From the NCBI GenBank assembly GCA_000727475.1, contig KL647304.1, forward strand, positions 1,130,231-1,194,230: DNA of 64,000 nucleotides, given 5' to 3'. The translations under genes were made by a program, and so were the position numbers. The notes beneath the pieces are model-generated. The model saw only the letters and a list, made by a program, of their open reading frames with translations. It did not search any database and was not told where the DNA came from. Below, in pieces: positions 50,546 through 64,000 of the stretch. This DNA is from Sarcocystis neurona. Lineage: Eukaryota; Apicomplexa; Conoidasida; Eucoccidiorida; Sarcocystidae. Each line of letters begins with the position of its first letter. The first letter of the stretch is position 1.

Positions 50546-53500
50546 TCAAAGAAAGCGTTCACACGTCTCCAAGTGAATATCTCCTTCACTTTCAAAATCC
50601 TCATCCGTCTCTACAGTTCTCCTTACAGGATTTTGATTCAGAAACTTCAGCAGCCATCTCTTCAGTAGATGATCTGTTTGTAAGTACTTTTCGTCGATCG
50701 ATATCAGCGTGCCTAGGTCCTTGGTATAACGCCACAGAGCCCGCCAGTGGCGGTTTGACATCAGAAAACGGCCGTTCCCCACTACCCTGCAGCAGCAGTG
50801 CAATGGCCAAGCAACGCAGGCAAATCCTGTTCAACGACAGCAGCAATTGCCTGTCCTCCAACTTCTTACTTTCTGTAGATTGAGCAGGTGTTGCTGCGAC
50901 ACGAGAAATCAGATGTGTGTACAGCACATATATGTATGGAGAAAGTCAAAGAGGGAGACATCGACAGATACATATAAATGTGCAGATATAGGTGTGTACA
51001 TGCGTACCGCAGACCGAATCGGGAACAGCACATAGAATTGGGAGGAACCGACGCAGAGACGCGCTGACGTGTAGCCGCGCCCAGCACGATCCTAGAACAC
51101 TACAGCGACTTGCTGCCGCCAACTGCAGAGATCAACAACGTGTTCAATATGTGACGTGCCAAGGAGAAGACAAATATTCACACATATAAACATATCTTAG
51201 TAAAATATTTGAAGCGCGTAGACTGTGTGGTGGTGAAACACAAAGCGTTCAATCGTGCGCGGAGTGCGACGCACATATACCCGTTTTATAGAAGCTGAGA
51301 CAGTGGTATATGCAAACTTGTGTCCGGCCACACAGGCAGGCTGTGACGCAGCCTGCGGGTCAGAATCTGTGGCAGCAGAGTCCCAGGAGCCTAAAAACGA
51401 CTTCTTCTTACCCCAGCAAACACCAGCATACACACCCCTACGCAGCAGTAGCCAGCTCTCCTACGTATGATATCCTCGCGAAAGAGGCGCCCACGAGCGG
51501 GAACGGAGAATATGGAGCCACGCAGAGCGGGACGAAGAAGAAACGAAGAAACGTTCTCCCCTGGGTCGCTCTGCCCAGAACTATACACAGACATATAGGT
51601 ACATACACTTCTTTCTGCGTGTGTCTGCCACACACACGTGAATATTAACAGACGAGTGTTTAGACACGCACATGTATACACAGTCTTTTCTGCGTGCGTC
51701 TACTACATACACGTAAATAAATCATACACAAGTGTTTACCCGCACACTTATATATATGTGTATGTCTGCTACCTACACGTAGTATTCGTATACAGATGTT
51801 TAGGCACACACTTATATATATATATATCTACATTCCTCTCTGTGTGTGTCTACTACATACAGGTAAACACTCACATACAAATGTATGTATACAAAGACGT
51901 ATCAACGAACAGTGCATGACTGTTGGAGAAACCGGACACTCCCTACGTTGTAGGCGTCTGTAACAACTACCTTTTACACAACAAAACACACCTCCACGTG
52001 TCGCCGGTTTTTTTTTCACTTCTCAACAGAAAAGCCGTTGAGAAGCTGGCACAGACTCGACAGATACAGGTAAAGGCGTACCTGTCAATACATATATACA
52101 CGTATATGTACAGATATACCTACAGACGCATACTAGACACGTGCACAGGAACGTGGACATACACACACACACGCGTATCGTGACTCGCGTCCGTGTACCT
52201 ATATTTACAGAGACATGTACGTACATGAGAGAGAGAGAGAAACAGACATATATATATATATGGAGAGAGCCAGAAATACACAATGCGCTAAAAATCGTCA
52301 CGTCCCCTTGGTGCATCACTCTCGCCAGTGCAACAACCACGGCTTTCTCCTGAGGACTCGTTACACAGCCCCAGGCCAGCACGAGCAGCAGCGGTGTCGG
52401 TGGCGGTGGATGTAGTAGATGCATGCAGAGCAACGGTAGTGCGGCAGCAAATGAGTTTCTGGAGCTAAAGAAAAAATAACAACAAAAATACAAGCAGCAC
52501 ACGTGGCAGCAGCTAAAGAAGCAGTATCAGCAGAGGTACCAATAACGGCAGCAGAGAATTCATGCTCTTACCACAGATTTGTTCGAGCTCGGGTAAGAGC
52601 TACATTTATTCTTCTTTCGTCTGCGAGAAATCCTACTGTCGTTTTGGTACACGCGACTTTCGCCGACCCGGTTTCCTCCGCACGCACGGCGGAGAAAATT
52701 ATCAAGTCTTTCTCCTGTCCCTGGTTTGCAGCAATGTCAACAGCAGCACCCGGAGCAGTGGCGTCGGCGGCAGCAGCAGCAACAGCAGCAGTAGCAGTGT
52801 CACAGCAACAGTCGTAGCACCAGCAGCAACAACAGGAGCGGTAACAGCGGCAGCAGTGCCGGAGGAAACTCCGTCTGAACAACACCAGCGGTGCAGCAGC
52901 ACCCACGACGGCATCAACAGCTGCTGCCCGCAGGACCCAACGCAGCAAGAGCCACTTGAGAGAAGAGAGGGAAGCTTCTTCACCACAGGGACAAAACAAA
53001 TGTCACCGCACGGGCTTGACTCCGAGGGACAAGCAGCAGGAAAGAAATGAATATATTATCGGTAGCGCAAGAGCACCAGAGCCGTCTTCAGCAGTCCTCA
53101 CAGCCGCAGCAGCAGAAATAGTCGGCGGCAACGAGAGCAGCAGCTGGACAGAGCAGCAACGCAGTCGCCTCAGCAGCCACGCACCAACAGAAGTTACAAG
53201 CGTCCCAGCAAAAGCAGCAGCAGCGCTCGCTCCTCCGGCAGCAGCGGCAGACATGTCTTTCTTTCAGCAGTCGCGATCCGAGCGGCGCGGTTGACTACAG
53301 CGCCAGCAGTAGCAGCAACAGGCTTCTCAGCCGCAACAGTGCTCTCTCTTCTCGCACCCGAGCAGCAGCCGCAGTGCCAGCAGCTGTTACCCCTAGCAGC
53401 GACTGCAGCTGCTTCACACGGGCCCGAAGCCTTGCGCCACCTTTTCTTTCTCTCTGTGTGTGTTTCAACGCGCGTGGACGTATCAACCGCGGACACACCC

Positions 53501-56500
53501 ACACCGTCATCCCCATCCCGTCTAATTTTTCACGAACTTTTCCATGTTTACGGGTGGAAAGATGTGCGTGTACACAAGGATGATGCAGCACGTACGACCT
53601 GCAATCCTCGTCGTCTCCACAGAGAAATAAGCATGCGCGTCTACATATCAGCGCGGCGTCTTCACACTTTCGACACAGGAATCACCAGGTGAACTCGACT
53701 AGACACAAGAGGAACAGACACAAGAGGGACAGAGACACCAGGGACAGAACCATAAGCTTTATAGGCTCTCATATATCGGTCCAGCTTGTTCTGTGTCTCT
53801 ACGATAAACACCCAGACATCGACATATGAGCGGAGCAGACTTTCAAAACAGCAAGAACCACACGAACTCGACGAGATACAAGAGGGATACACACACGTGG
53901 ACTTTCTCTTTATACGTGCATCTTTGGACACAAATTCTTCTGGATATCTACGGTAAACACTTTCCCACACACACACACACACCCATACAAACACACAATG
54001 TAAACAGGCCGACTTGCGCCGCGCACGTATATTGACGAACGTGTAGACAAGTCTTCGAGTCTGCGAAGAAGGACGTGTTTGTGAAAGTCAGTCCTTGAAA
54101 GGACGTTGGTGAAGAAGACTCCCGGTAGAGGTCGTCGCTTTCTTATTTAATTCGTCTCCACACGCAGATTGCTGCTGCTAGGCGCGGACACATAAATGAA
54201 AGCTCAGCGGAGGGGACACACATACACACACATACACAGACGCACGTGTTACAGAGATAATCAGACAGATCCATATATGCGCAGAGAGAAAAGGAGAGCG
54301 ACAGGCTGCCGACAGGAAGGAAATTATCCGCTTCACGAAGAGGCAGCGACAGCCTGCTGCAGTGTGGCCCGCCTTTTCTCGATGATTCTTTCATTTCTTG
54401 CGATGGAAGAGAACTCGCTACGCAGTTCGTCAAGAGCGAAAATGCCGTGGCGGACTCTTCAGGCGCCGCAACAAAAGCAGGGGTGTGTGTTTGCCAAGAA
54501 GACAAGAGGAAGTCTACCACTTCTGCCGGACAGCGAAAGCGTCTTCTGCCACGCAACAGCAAAAACAGATTTGCTGCCGGAGAGAGTCTCCCACGTGCGT
54601 GGAGAGCGAACCGAACCCCGACGAAAGAAGACAGAGGATGTAAGTATCACACAAGAGACGGAAGAAATGCCCGTCTGCTGCAGAGAGAAAGACGGAGAAG
54701 ACTGGCGTGGCGCTGTCCACCAGAAGTGAGACACACACTTATACGTCTATTCAAAGAGAAGATGTCGCGCTCGAAGCGTAGACGAGGAGGGAAGGTGGTG
54801 AACCCACCAACTAAGGAGCAACTTCAACTTCGGAGAAAAAGGCATGAAGAAGCCTTCTCACAGAGAGCAGAGATCGAATACCCATGACGAAGAGAGCAAA
54901 AGGGTTAAACACCTGCGCGGGTGCTCTCCAAGAAGGAGAGGCGCAGCACAAAAAAAGAGAAGACGAGCAGGAGAGGGACAGACGCGAAACGAGAGAGAGA
55001 AAAGACGGAAGAAAAGGACAAAAAAAGACGGGGAGACGGCGACAGATGAAACGGGAAAAAAAAAGACAGAAACGAAAGAGAGGGTGAGTAGGGGAACTGA
55101 TAAATAAACAGCGACAGAAAGGGACGAGCACGCGCGTCACGTGGAAAGCGACGGCCTGCAGGAAGTAGCAAACGGTGAGCTCTTTACAGTCAAGTGCAAC
55201 ACAGCGGAAACTAAAATACCTTTTCCCTGCCATCCACTGGGCGCCGCACATATATATGTTATATATATACACATATGTGTATAGCGTGAACGTGCATATA
55301 CGTAGAAGCAGCACAGAGAGTCACACTTATGTATACAGATACGTATAGGTGCGGCACGTTGGCAGAGTTACAGAGACAGAGACACCCGTCTCTACAGAGG
55401 GATCGCACCGTCAAGTAACTCTTTCGTTTGCCATTTCCCCTTTGCTTTTGATATACATATATATAGGTGTACGCGTCCACTAGCTCAACAGCAAAGTGAC
55501 TCTTTTTCTTCCCTTTTCGTGTTTACTTTTAGTAGATACATAGATATATATGTATACACATATATACATAGGGGTGCACAGTACCGTAACACCTCGTCTC
55601 TTTTCGTTTGAAGAAACGTCTATAAAGACAATATATGTTCTTCAAACATACACACAAAATACATATATATACACATATATTCTTCAGAATAGGCACGCTA
55701 TATAGAAATATACATGTATGTAGAGGGAGAGAATGACAGAGACAGAGAGAATCCCCCTAGTGTTTTATCGACGCTGAACAACACAATATATATGTAATTC
55801 TATAGAGAGAGAGCGGAAGAGAGACGGAAAGGACTTTCGTTTGAGGTCATCGAAGCTGAATTTTGTGATGAAGAGTTCGTACCTGGAATCCGTCGACAGT
55901 ATTGATGTCGACCCCCGACGTCCCTCCCAGAAGTCTCTTGACTTCTGCTCGAAGGAAAAAGACTTGTTCTGCGTAGGGGCTAATGATAGCAACGCGGCTT
56001 TCCCAGTGCTGCTGGCCGAGTCCCACGTGCTGTGGCAGTTTGCAGCAGGAACAAACGAGGAAAAGGACGGACCCGGGGGAAAGGGTTGGTGACACACGGC
56101 GACGCCGGAGGAGGACGAGGAGGAGGGCAGAAGGAGAGACGAACAGCAGCAGACGACGAGGAAGACGAACAGCAAGATGGACCGCAACGCGTGCACGGAG
56201 CAAGGGAACCGGAAATGAAGAAGAACGGAAAGGCAGACAGAGGGACAGCGCCGCGAGAACGTCGGACAAAATAAAGAAGAACGACTTATTACGAAGAGGA
56301 GCAGAGGTGTGTCTTCACCACGGGCACGGGGAGAACCTAAAGAGAAGAGCTCCACGACTTCCCAAACGGCTGGACGCACCACGGGATAAGGTCGGAAGGC
56401 AGGAAAGAGCAAAAGGACGAAAAGAGGGAAAAGAAGAGGAAGAGGAGGAACAAATGGAGGAACACGTGAACGGAGAAAAGAAGGAAAAGGGGAGAAAAGG

Positions 56501-59500
56501 GAGAGTAGCACAAATCCAACGGACAGAAAGGACGAGACGGCAGAACGGACGAGCAGAGAAAAGACGTGGCGAAGGACTAAAAGAAAAGTGCGAAAACGGA
56601 GGGGAAGAGAAGCGAAAGGAAAAGGAGAACAACACGACAAGAAAGGAAAAGAAAAAGAAAGTAAGGAGAGAAGAGGGACGCAGAAACGGCGGAAAGACGA
56701 GAAATCGCGCAAAAACCTGCGCGCACGGCACCGTTGAGACAGAAGGGAGAAGCAACAGGCCACTGAAGAATTTTCGAAAATTGTCCCAGCGGTACACGCG
56801 AAGACCCGCTTTTCCGCTGTTTCAACAGAAACGAGACGGACAAAAACACACAGACACTTGTGAAGAGAAAAAGGAAACGAACGAGAGTCGCACTCTTCGG
56901 CTAGCAATGTGTACACACATATGCGTGTGTATGTGTATGTGTATATACATACAGCAAATAAGTAAATAGACAAGAAAACACCTAGGGACATATATACGTG
57001 TATACGGCATCTATCTTGGCGTCGAATCGCACACGGGTGCTATATATACGTGTGTACACATATTCTCTCATCAGTACATATACCACAGGTGCGCTAGCTT
57101 AAGCCAAAAGATAGATATATACATATGTGCGCATATACATATACATCAATAAATGTTACATAAAGAGTAGTTACCAGACGAGAATTTATGTACAGATACA
57201 TATATAGAGATGTTGTGTCACCAGTGCGTATATACGTATACATATATATATATGTAACACTATATACAAGGTAGATCCCGCTAAGTGTAAGCCACGGGGC
57301 CTACAAAAACGCAGAGACATACGTACGTAAAGTACTTCTACACATATATATGTATATGCGTATATGAGAAAGAGAGAAGAGAGAGACAGAGGGACAGATT
57401 TCTAAGAACAAGAAACGAAAAAGACAAATACATATACTGAACCTACACAAATATATCTATATGTGTGTATAAGTCCAGCACACATACCGGGAGATACATG
57501 TAAAGAGACTTCCTGCGAGGAAAAAGAAGAAGAAAAGGTGTACGTATCAACTTTTAAAACCGACACCCACGTGTACACAAGTGTGCAAAAGCCAGTACAT
57601 AGGAAAAGACGAATGTATATACACAGACAAATATACACAGATTTATATGTGAATACTGAAAGAGAGAGACACACACACAGAGACAAATCCACAGAGAAAC
57701 ACAACACAAAATGAAGAAAAAGGAAGGGAGGAAGCCAGAAGAAGCACAGAGAGAGAAATAGTTGTCGGAAGAAGTTCGGGACGAGAAAAAGGAAATTTCT
57801 TCCTGCGGCAGACGGCGGAGTCGCTTACCACCTGGCGAACGAGGTCCAGAAGTTGGCACACGAAGCGCGCCTCTCCGACGTTGATGAATGACGCATTGCG
57901 CTCCTGCAGAAACGACAGCACGGAGAGAAGAGAACAGCACACGCTGCTGCGAGAGGTGCAGCAAGGACGAGAAGAAACGGAACAGTGAGCCCTCGGATGA
58001 ACAGGGGACCGGGACCCCGAGCCGGCCCAGTAACGGAGGCGTAAATGCGGCCCAGCTGGTGCAGAAGTTCTTCCTGCATTTGCTGGCGTGACGCAGGGCA
58101 GAACGTTGCAGGAAGGACAGAAGAAAGACAGAAGAGCAGCGATCGGAGCCTCCAAGTAGCAGGCAACGAATCAAAAACCGGCAGACGTACACCAAAACCG
58201 GCTACAAACAGGAAAATCAATCGAGCACGTAAACAGCAAAATCAATATACACATATACATATATATATGTATACGCATATACGTCTCTGTCATTGGCTTG
58301 CAAAAAGCATATACATACATAGATCTACACGTATTTATCCATCTACAGACGTGTAGATATACATATAAACAGGAAAGTTGCACACACATCTATATATGAA
58401 TACTTAGATGTACTTATATATATATATATAAGTAAGGTCACATATAGAGATAGGCAGGTATGTATATATATATATATATATACGTAGACGCCTGAAGATC
58501 TCTCTCATTCTTTCCTTGTATGAGGTACATATATACAAATGTACGTATATAAAAATATTAGTAACACAGGCACAGAGTTATTCTCGTATTAGTGTACGTA
58601 AAAAAATCAAACACGTAACCCCCACCCACCCAGCCACACACACATACACCCACATACAACCACACATACATAGGCGCACACACGTACACATATACATATA
58701 CGCGTACACACACATACATACACAAATATACATGCAGACATGTCCAGGCACACACATACGTACATACACATACATCCATACACACATACACATATGCGTA
58801 CGCATACACACACATATACGTACGCATAAACACATACATACATACACACACACACGTACAACCATGTATGTATACACACATACATATATACATACATACC
58901 TAACATACATACACACAAACATACATGCATATATACATACATACATACGTACATACATACATATATATACATTGAGACAAAGAGAGAGACACCGAGGAAG
59001 AGAGAGACACACAGACACACATATTCAGACACATACCTACGTACACACATACATATATACAAACATACATACATACATATATACATACATACATACATAT
59101 ATACATACATACATACGTACGTACATATATACATACATACATACATATATACATACATATATACATACATACATACATACATATATACATACATACATAC
59201 ATATATACATACATACATACGTACGTACATATATACATACATACATACATATATACATACATACATATATACATACATACAAACACACACAGACAGACAG
59301 ACGCAGAAGTACCCTTCCAGGTTCTGGATTTCTTTGTCAGTGGCTGTCTGTGTATCTTTCTGAGTTCCAATGTTTGAACTAATCTACGAGCACTTTTCTC
59401 TGCGGACCTCTGCGTCCCTTTGAAATTTCCTCCCTCTATGTCTGCCTCTTTTGCGTCTCTGTTTCTCTGTGTGTGTGGCTCGCCGCTGAATTTCAGATGG

Positions 59501-60040
59501 GGCGCCCGAAGAAAAGTGGCCAGCGTGTGAGACTGACGACGGGCAGCCAGACGCGCGCAGTGACACCGAGGCAGAAGAAGAAGAAGAGAACGCAGAAGCC
59601 ATGTGAAGCCAGTGTTAAATGCGGCGGCCTCTACTTCGTGGCCTCCTGAGAAATGCTTCAAGTAAGGCAGAAGAAAAAGTGCGCAGTGCGAAGAAGGCGA
59701 GTGTCGGTGGCTGTTCCGCTGGCACAAGAAGGGAAGGCGAGGAAGGCAGCAACATTTTCTCCGCCAACAACGAGACAGAGAAAATGGAAACGAACAGACA
59801 TTACACACAGACACAGACACACGGGAAATTCACTTCAAAGGGGAAACGCAGTTCTCCCCTCTTTCTGCAGAACGTGCTGTCCTTCACATCTGTCCCTGCC
59901 CACAGGTGTCGCATATACACATACATGTATGTAAGCCGATCTCTTCACATATATACTCACCTGCGTCTTACCAAATACAAGCACGTACATACTACCTCAC
60001 CGATTTCTTATCAAGTAGAAGAAATACATATCTATCTATG

Positions 60041-60072
<32 letters not shown>

Positions 60073-62225
60073 CAGGTACATATCTATCTCTATATACATA
60101 TATACTCACCGACTTCTTACTAGATAAACGTACATTTGCGTATATATCTATCTCCTGGTATATATGTACATCTGTCTCTTAATATGTGAATTACCCTATT
60201 TCCAATTACATACATACACAAAACATACGCTCCTCTCTTTTTACCTGAATATACACATATATATATATATATGTATGTATCTTGGTATCCATATCTACGT
60301 GTTTACCTATCTCTTACTATATACATACACACGTGTCTTTGCTTTTCTACTCTCTGTCTCACGCTGTGTCTCTCTACATACTTATACACCACCTGTTTCT
60401 TACAAAGTCTATTTATACCTACCTCTTACTCTAGGCACGTATATTCACCCCCCAAGGACCTTTCTCTTACTACATACATATATATACACACTACACAGGT
60501 AGCTATACCTTGTTGTATGAATACAAACCTAGCTGTTACCATATACATATATATATATAAATGCAGAAACCCACCTGTCTTTGTATATGCACACACCTAT
60601 CTACACCTATCTCTAAAGACACATACATATATATATATATATGTATTGCATCAATAGCTATACCTTACTGTACGAAGAGAAATCTGCCTGTTCCTATATG
60701 TATATATATACACATACATGTATAGAGACCCACCTCTCTCTGTAGACACGCACCATCTGTTCCTATACATATATATATATATCTTTGATACTGTATAAAT
60801 ACAAACCTCTTTGTTACCATACATATATATATATAAAGAGAGCGAGAGATCCCACCTCTCTCTGTACACACGCACTATCTCTTTATATATATATATGTTT
60901 GTTTCTCTCTCTTGGTCTGCCTCTCTGTATACATACATATGTAGCTGCCCTGATATATGTACAGGCCTGGTTGCTATACTGCTGGAGGAGATGAATAAAC
61001 ACAGCTGCGCGTGAACAGGCGTAGCGACCTGCCGCTGTGTAAACGGATTTCCCGTTTCCAAGAGAAAAAGGAAGAACATGAAATGTAAGTAAGGAAGAGG
61101 AGAACGGGGGACACCAAGAGTCTTTCAGAGAGAAGAAAATATCTACGCGCAACCAAAGAATTCATCTGCCCCATTCTTCATCCGAATATCCTATCGCCAT
61201 ACCCACACACACGTCTACACATATACATATATTAAACCCATGCACACATTTATTTATATATATACGTGCAAATAGGTACAGAGAGTTGTGTGTATAGACA
61301 CCTGTTTCATCCCTCCTGAAACAAAACTAGACTGTCTCTCTTCTCTCTTTGGAAAGACGTTCCTCTCCAGTGAACCCGTGTAATTCATACATTTAAACTC
61401 AAGGATGGAGACGTAAGTAGGTATCTGTATACGCATGCACCTGCACACCAGATTATTTATATACACACGCACAACGGTATGTGTAGATAGATCGAGACAG
61501 AGAGAGGTCAACAGACACATCAACAGATACGCAGACACAGATACACACGTGCATTTACGCAAAGACAAATATATACATGTATGAGTATACACATACCTAT
61601 GCATGCAGTCGCCTTCCAAATCGATCTCTCCCTGAGCAATGCATTTACATAGAGTCTCAAAAAATACCCAAATCTATGTAAGAACTTACCTATGTAATGA
61701 TATATATATAGATGGACGCGCATATAAACATGTGTGTCTATCTCTATACCTCTCTATCTATCTACCCATCAATCTATCTGTCTATCTACCTATATATATG
61801 TATATGTGTGTAGACAAGCAGAGATAAAGATACGACCGCACACACATATCGATACAAGTCACCCACACACGCATATTACCTACGTACACATATAGATACA
61901 CAGAGGTACAGGTGTGCGCATATATAAATATAGGTAGATGCATCGTGTGCAGCTTGAAAAGGAAGAAAAGGGAGAAATCATTTGGACGTACTTGGTGGGA
62001 GGTGTTGAGAGAGAAGAAGACAAGAGGCTTGAAGATGGGAACCCCATACCACGGCAACGGCGGCTGCACAATTTCGTTGATGCGAGGGGCATCCTTCAGA
62101 TGATTCTGGTAGAAAATTTGACTCGCAAATTGACTTATCGCGGGGTGCATGCGATACTGCAGGCTCAAAAGATTGACTCGTTTCCCAGCCGCTTCAAGTC
62201 TCTCGAACAAAGACTGATCATATCG
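50546..62225 (-). CDS. Sen1-like superfamily 1B helicase, C-terminal part (5' end outside the window)
   Basis: Exons on the - strand are 62225-61992, 57903-57829, 56008-55883, 52720-52572 and 50786-50546. Phases agree and they give the last 274 residues plus TGA. Helicase motifs appear in order: RYDQSLFERL and QYRMHPAIS (exon 1), SFINVGEARFV (exon 2), VAIISPYAEQV and VDINTVDGFQ (exon 3), GQEKDLIIFSAVRA and GFLADERRINVALTRARTN (exon 4). LWVVGN spans the last junction, followed by HWRALWRYTKDLG. VDGFQGQEKD and NVALTRAR, with the long insert before GFL, fit Sen1/senataxin better than UPF1. Such enzymes unwind RNA:DNA hybrids in transcription termination and R-loop removal in the nucleus. Walker A, DEAD-like and GDxxQLP motifs are missing and should lie beyond 62225. 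The exon 3 acceptor could shift by one or two codons. Confidence 0.9.
50787..52571 (-). other. Helicase intron with 75-bp minisatellite
   Basis: The donor TGTG|GTAAGA is read in phase 2 and the acceptor is CTGCTGCAG; together they make a tryptophan codon. It contains four diverged copies of a repeat of about 75 bp (51615-51880). Confidence 0.8.
51615..51880. repeat. Diverged tandem repeat, unit about 75 bp
   Basis: A segment like CTGCGTGTGTCTACTACATA, then CACGTAAATA, then ACAAGTGTTTA, then CGCACACTTATA recurs near 51615, 51690, 51757 and 51840. Confidence 0.7.
52721..55882 (-). other. Helicase intron with CAG-rich part and pyrimidine tracts
   Basis: The donor GGATTCCAG|GTACGA and acceptor TTGCAAACCAG join VDGFQ to GQEKD exactly. 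52735-53420 is CAG-rich on the + strand. 54840-55090 is almost pure pyrimidine on the sense (-) strand. Open frames here on either strand have no domain. Confidence 0.8.
56009..57828 (-). other. Helicase intron with a very long sense-strand pyrimidine tract
   Basis: From about 56090 to 56890 the - strand is strongly C/T-rich, upstream of the 56008 acceptor. The remainder (56920-57480) is TA/CATA microsatellite and unique sequence. The 408-codon - strand frame here is the pyrimidine tract read as F/L/S/P. Confidence 0.8.
58618..59292. repeat. CATA array with higher-order structure
   Basis: The left half is CACACATACA-type. From 59041 it is almost pure (CATA)n with ACATATATAC interruptions. 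A longer unit beginning CGTACGTACATATATACATA recurs at about 59115 and 59219, suggesting a period near 104 bases. Confidence 0.85.
60525..60890. repeat. Dispersed repeat unit of about 125-150 bp
   Basis: Copies near 60527, 60680 and 60802 share GTTACCATA or GTTCCTATA, a TA run, and CCCACCTCTCTCTGTA or CCCACCTGTCTTTGTA, then ACACACGCAC-like sequence and CTATC or CCATC. Confidence 0.65.
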
Positions 62226-62272
62226 CTGGGCAACGAGGACAGACGATTGTCCCCCACAAACACACACACACA

Positions 62273-62304
<32 letters not shown>

Positions 62305-64000
62305 CATACATACATACACGCCCACATACATACGTGTGTCTCATCCCCAGGAGGACAGGGCGACAGGGGTACACAGACGACGAAAAAGGAGAGGACAAGA
62401 GAGAGTAGGGGGGGGAGGGGGGCAGAAGAGAGGGAGACAGAAGGGGAGACGGAGAGACAGAAGGCAAAACAGAGAATATGACACGACCAGAGAAGAAGAA
62501 GAAGATGCCAACACAAACGCAGGAAACGCGCGAAATTTATGTGTGTGTGTGTGTGTGTGTGTGTTTGTGTAGGAGGAAAACTTGAGGAGACGGCAGACCG
62601 AGACACAGAGACGCGTCTCCTTGGCGCAGGTGCGGGGAGACACGGCGGAAGAGACGGCGAGGCACACATGTACACCGGCTCGGCTTCACACGTGCAAGCA
62701 CAAAAGTCAGCATGTATTTGATACAATTCACCTGTACCGGCCCGCAGAGAAACAAAACGAGAAAAATGTACATATATATCAACCTGCAGATTTACACATA
62801 TATATATATATATATATATAACTGTATACCTCTCTGCTTACACACATATATATATAAGCAGATACATATATCAACAGATATAAATGGCGCACGTACAGAC
62901 ACGCGCACAGACAGACAGATATGAAGATGTACATATGTTCGAATACATACTCTTACGTGTATCTACATCTCTATATCTCTGCATTATATATATATATATG
63001 TATACGCACCCATAAACGGCTACGTATATAAAGAGGTGTAGAAAGAGGTAGTACGTGCGAACACGCACACGGACAGACACATATGAAAAAGTACATGTGT
63101 GCGAATATATGGACTTACATAAAGCCTTAGCTTTAGGCCCCTGTGTTTACATATATATATACATATATGTGTACACATATGAAGAGGTTTAGACAGATAG
63201 ATAGTACGTACGCACACGCGTACAGACAGACAAATAAAAAACGCACGTGGATACGGATATATTAACTTACAAGAATCTAAAACTATATATCTCCGTATTT
63301 ACATACATATTCACACATATATGTATATATATATGTAGAGAGAAAGAATGAGGTACGAAGCCAAAGCATACGTATATACATACTACACATAGACAGAGAG
63401 ACACACACATACGTACGGTAAAATAGGTAGATGGATGCGTTTCTAAATACGAAGAAGGAAGACGCAGTTGCCGGACAAATATATATATATATATATATCG
63501 GCTGGTATATATTTCTAAGCATCTACAAATATATGAAGAAATACAGAGAGGGAAAGTGCGTACACACACACACACACACGCATAGAGGCAGATATAAATA
63601 TAGAGATCTGCAGCCAAATATATACAAGTCGGTATAGTCAAAGATAAGAGAGACACGTACACACATCCACATACACAGGCAGAAATATACGCATGTGATC
63701 TACAAATAGAAACAGATATGAATATGAAACGCTACAGGTATAGGTAGTGTGTATACCTACACACAGAGACAGATACCTTTACGTCTGTAGATACATATAT
63801 AGAGGGATACAGGCATAGACACCTATATATACACACAGAGACAAATACGAACATTTTGAGAGAGACACATATATGTGGCCAGATACACAAATACCTATTC
63901 ACATAGACAATACCGAGGCAAACACAGACAGATACACATGCAGAGCTACAGATATATATATATAGGTATAGACTCGGGTACTTGCGTACACACACATACA
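62226..64000 (-). other. Upstream intron or 5' region of the helicase; no exon recognised
   Basis: CATA/TA microsatellite with a purine-rich + strand part (62340-62480) and a GC-richer island (62580-62710). I searched the - strand for GDxxQLP and Walker motifs and found none. The preceding exon is therefore probably past 64000, unless it is a non-conserved piece in the GC-richer island. Confidence 0.55.
62885..63240. repeat. Tandem repeat of about 158 bp, three partial copies
   Basis: A GTACGTNCG-like start, ACACGC, and ACAGACAGACA or variant, followed by AATAT or GAATA and CTTAC, recurs near 62892, 63049 and 63205. TA-rich spacers between copies differ. Confidence 0.7.

Larger units (their letters stand above)
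57904..61991 (-). other. Helicase intron dominated by microsatellites
   Basis: The donor is CACCAA|GTACGT and the acceptor TCGTTTCTGCAG. It contains the CATA array at 58618-59292, a GC-richer unique part (59300-59900), and CTATC/TATA repeats with recurring units (59920-60960). Confidence 0.75.

Noticed and set aside
55765..56991. 408-codon minus-strand frame, F/L/S/P-rich
   Set aside because: It reads a pyrimidine-rich intron tract. The only real coding part is 55883-56008, which is in the frame of 55847-56269.
58035..58073. Possible extra helicase exon reading EELLHQLGRIYAS
   Set aside because: It is in phase and has a CAG acceptor, but the donor GTTACT is poor, and the join of 61992 to 57903 already gives the expected family spacing. 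A cassette exon remains possible.
58607..59820. Long Y/M/V/C-rich minus-strand frames over the CATA array
   Set aside because: A tetranucleotide repeat without stop codons stays open in several frames; there is no protein-like composition or domain.
62250..62340. Regularly spaced repeats suggesting a CRISPR-like array
   Set aside because: It is a CATA microsatellite with no spacers, in a eukaryotic intron.

Overview
This window looks like nuclear DNA of a coccidian apicomplexan. The evidence is coding exons loaded with CAG-type repeats that give runs of Q, S, A and E, one very large intron-less ApiAP2 gene, and long introns packed with TATG/CATA microsatellites. That mix fits an eimeriid or a Cystoisospora-like species. 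The sequence alone does not settle the genus. There is one assembly gap (13942-14314).

Layout. 1-2930 is upstream non-coding DNA. 2931-23938 (+) is a nine-exon gene for an HCF101-type Mrp/NBP35-family P-loop ATPase. It has an N-terminal DUF59/MIP18-like domain, the ATPase core, and a C-terminal DUF971 (GBBH-like N-terminal) domain split over five tiny exons. All splice phases in the model agree and it gives 1253 aa; only the 3' end of exon 4 is uncertain. 23939-26331 is a convergent intergenic region holding a near-perfect hairpin. 26332-30185 (-) is a two-exon phosphopantothenoylcysteine synthetase (PPCS, coenzyme A synthesis), about 1050 aa because of low-complexity insertions. 30186-35924 has no gene I can support. 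35925-43022 (-) is a single-exon ApiAP2 DNA-binding protein of 2365 aa. 43023-50545 is a second large gene-poor stretch, with a 130-bp tandem repeat and two doubtful reading frames. 50546-62225 (-) is the 3' part of a Sen1-like superfamily 1B RNA/DNA helicase in five exons; its 5' exons lie beyond the window. 62226-64000 is its intron/upstream microsatellite DNA.

The genes are unrelated housekeeping and regulatory genes, with no operon-like logic: iron-sulfur cluster delivery (HCF101), CoA synthesis (PPCS), transcription control (ApiAP2), and RNA processing or R-loop resolution (Sen1-like). The architecture is more striking than the gene content. The HCF101 and helicase introns carry TA-rich microsatellites, minisatellites and pyrimidine tracts hundreds of bases long on the sense strand, while the 31-47 kb region is nearly free of them. 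I saw no CRISPR array, rRNA, convincing tRNA, transposase or bacterial-type system.
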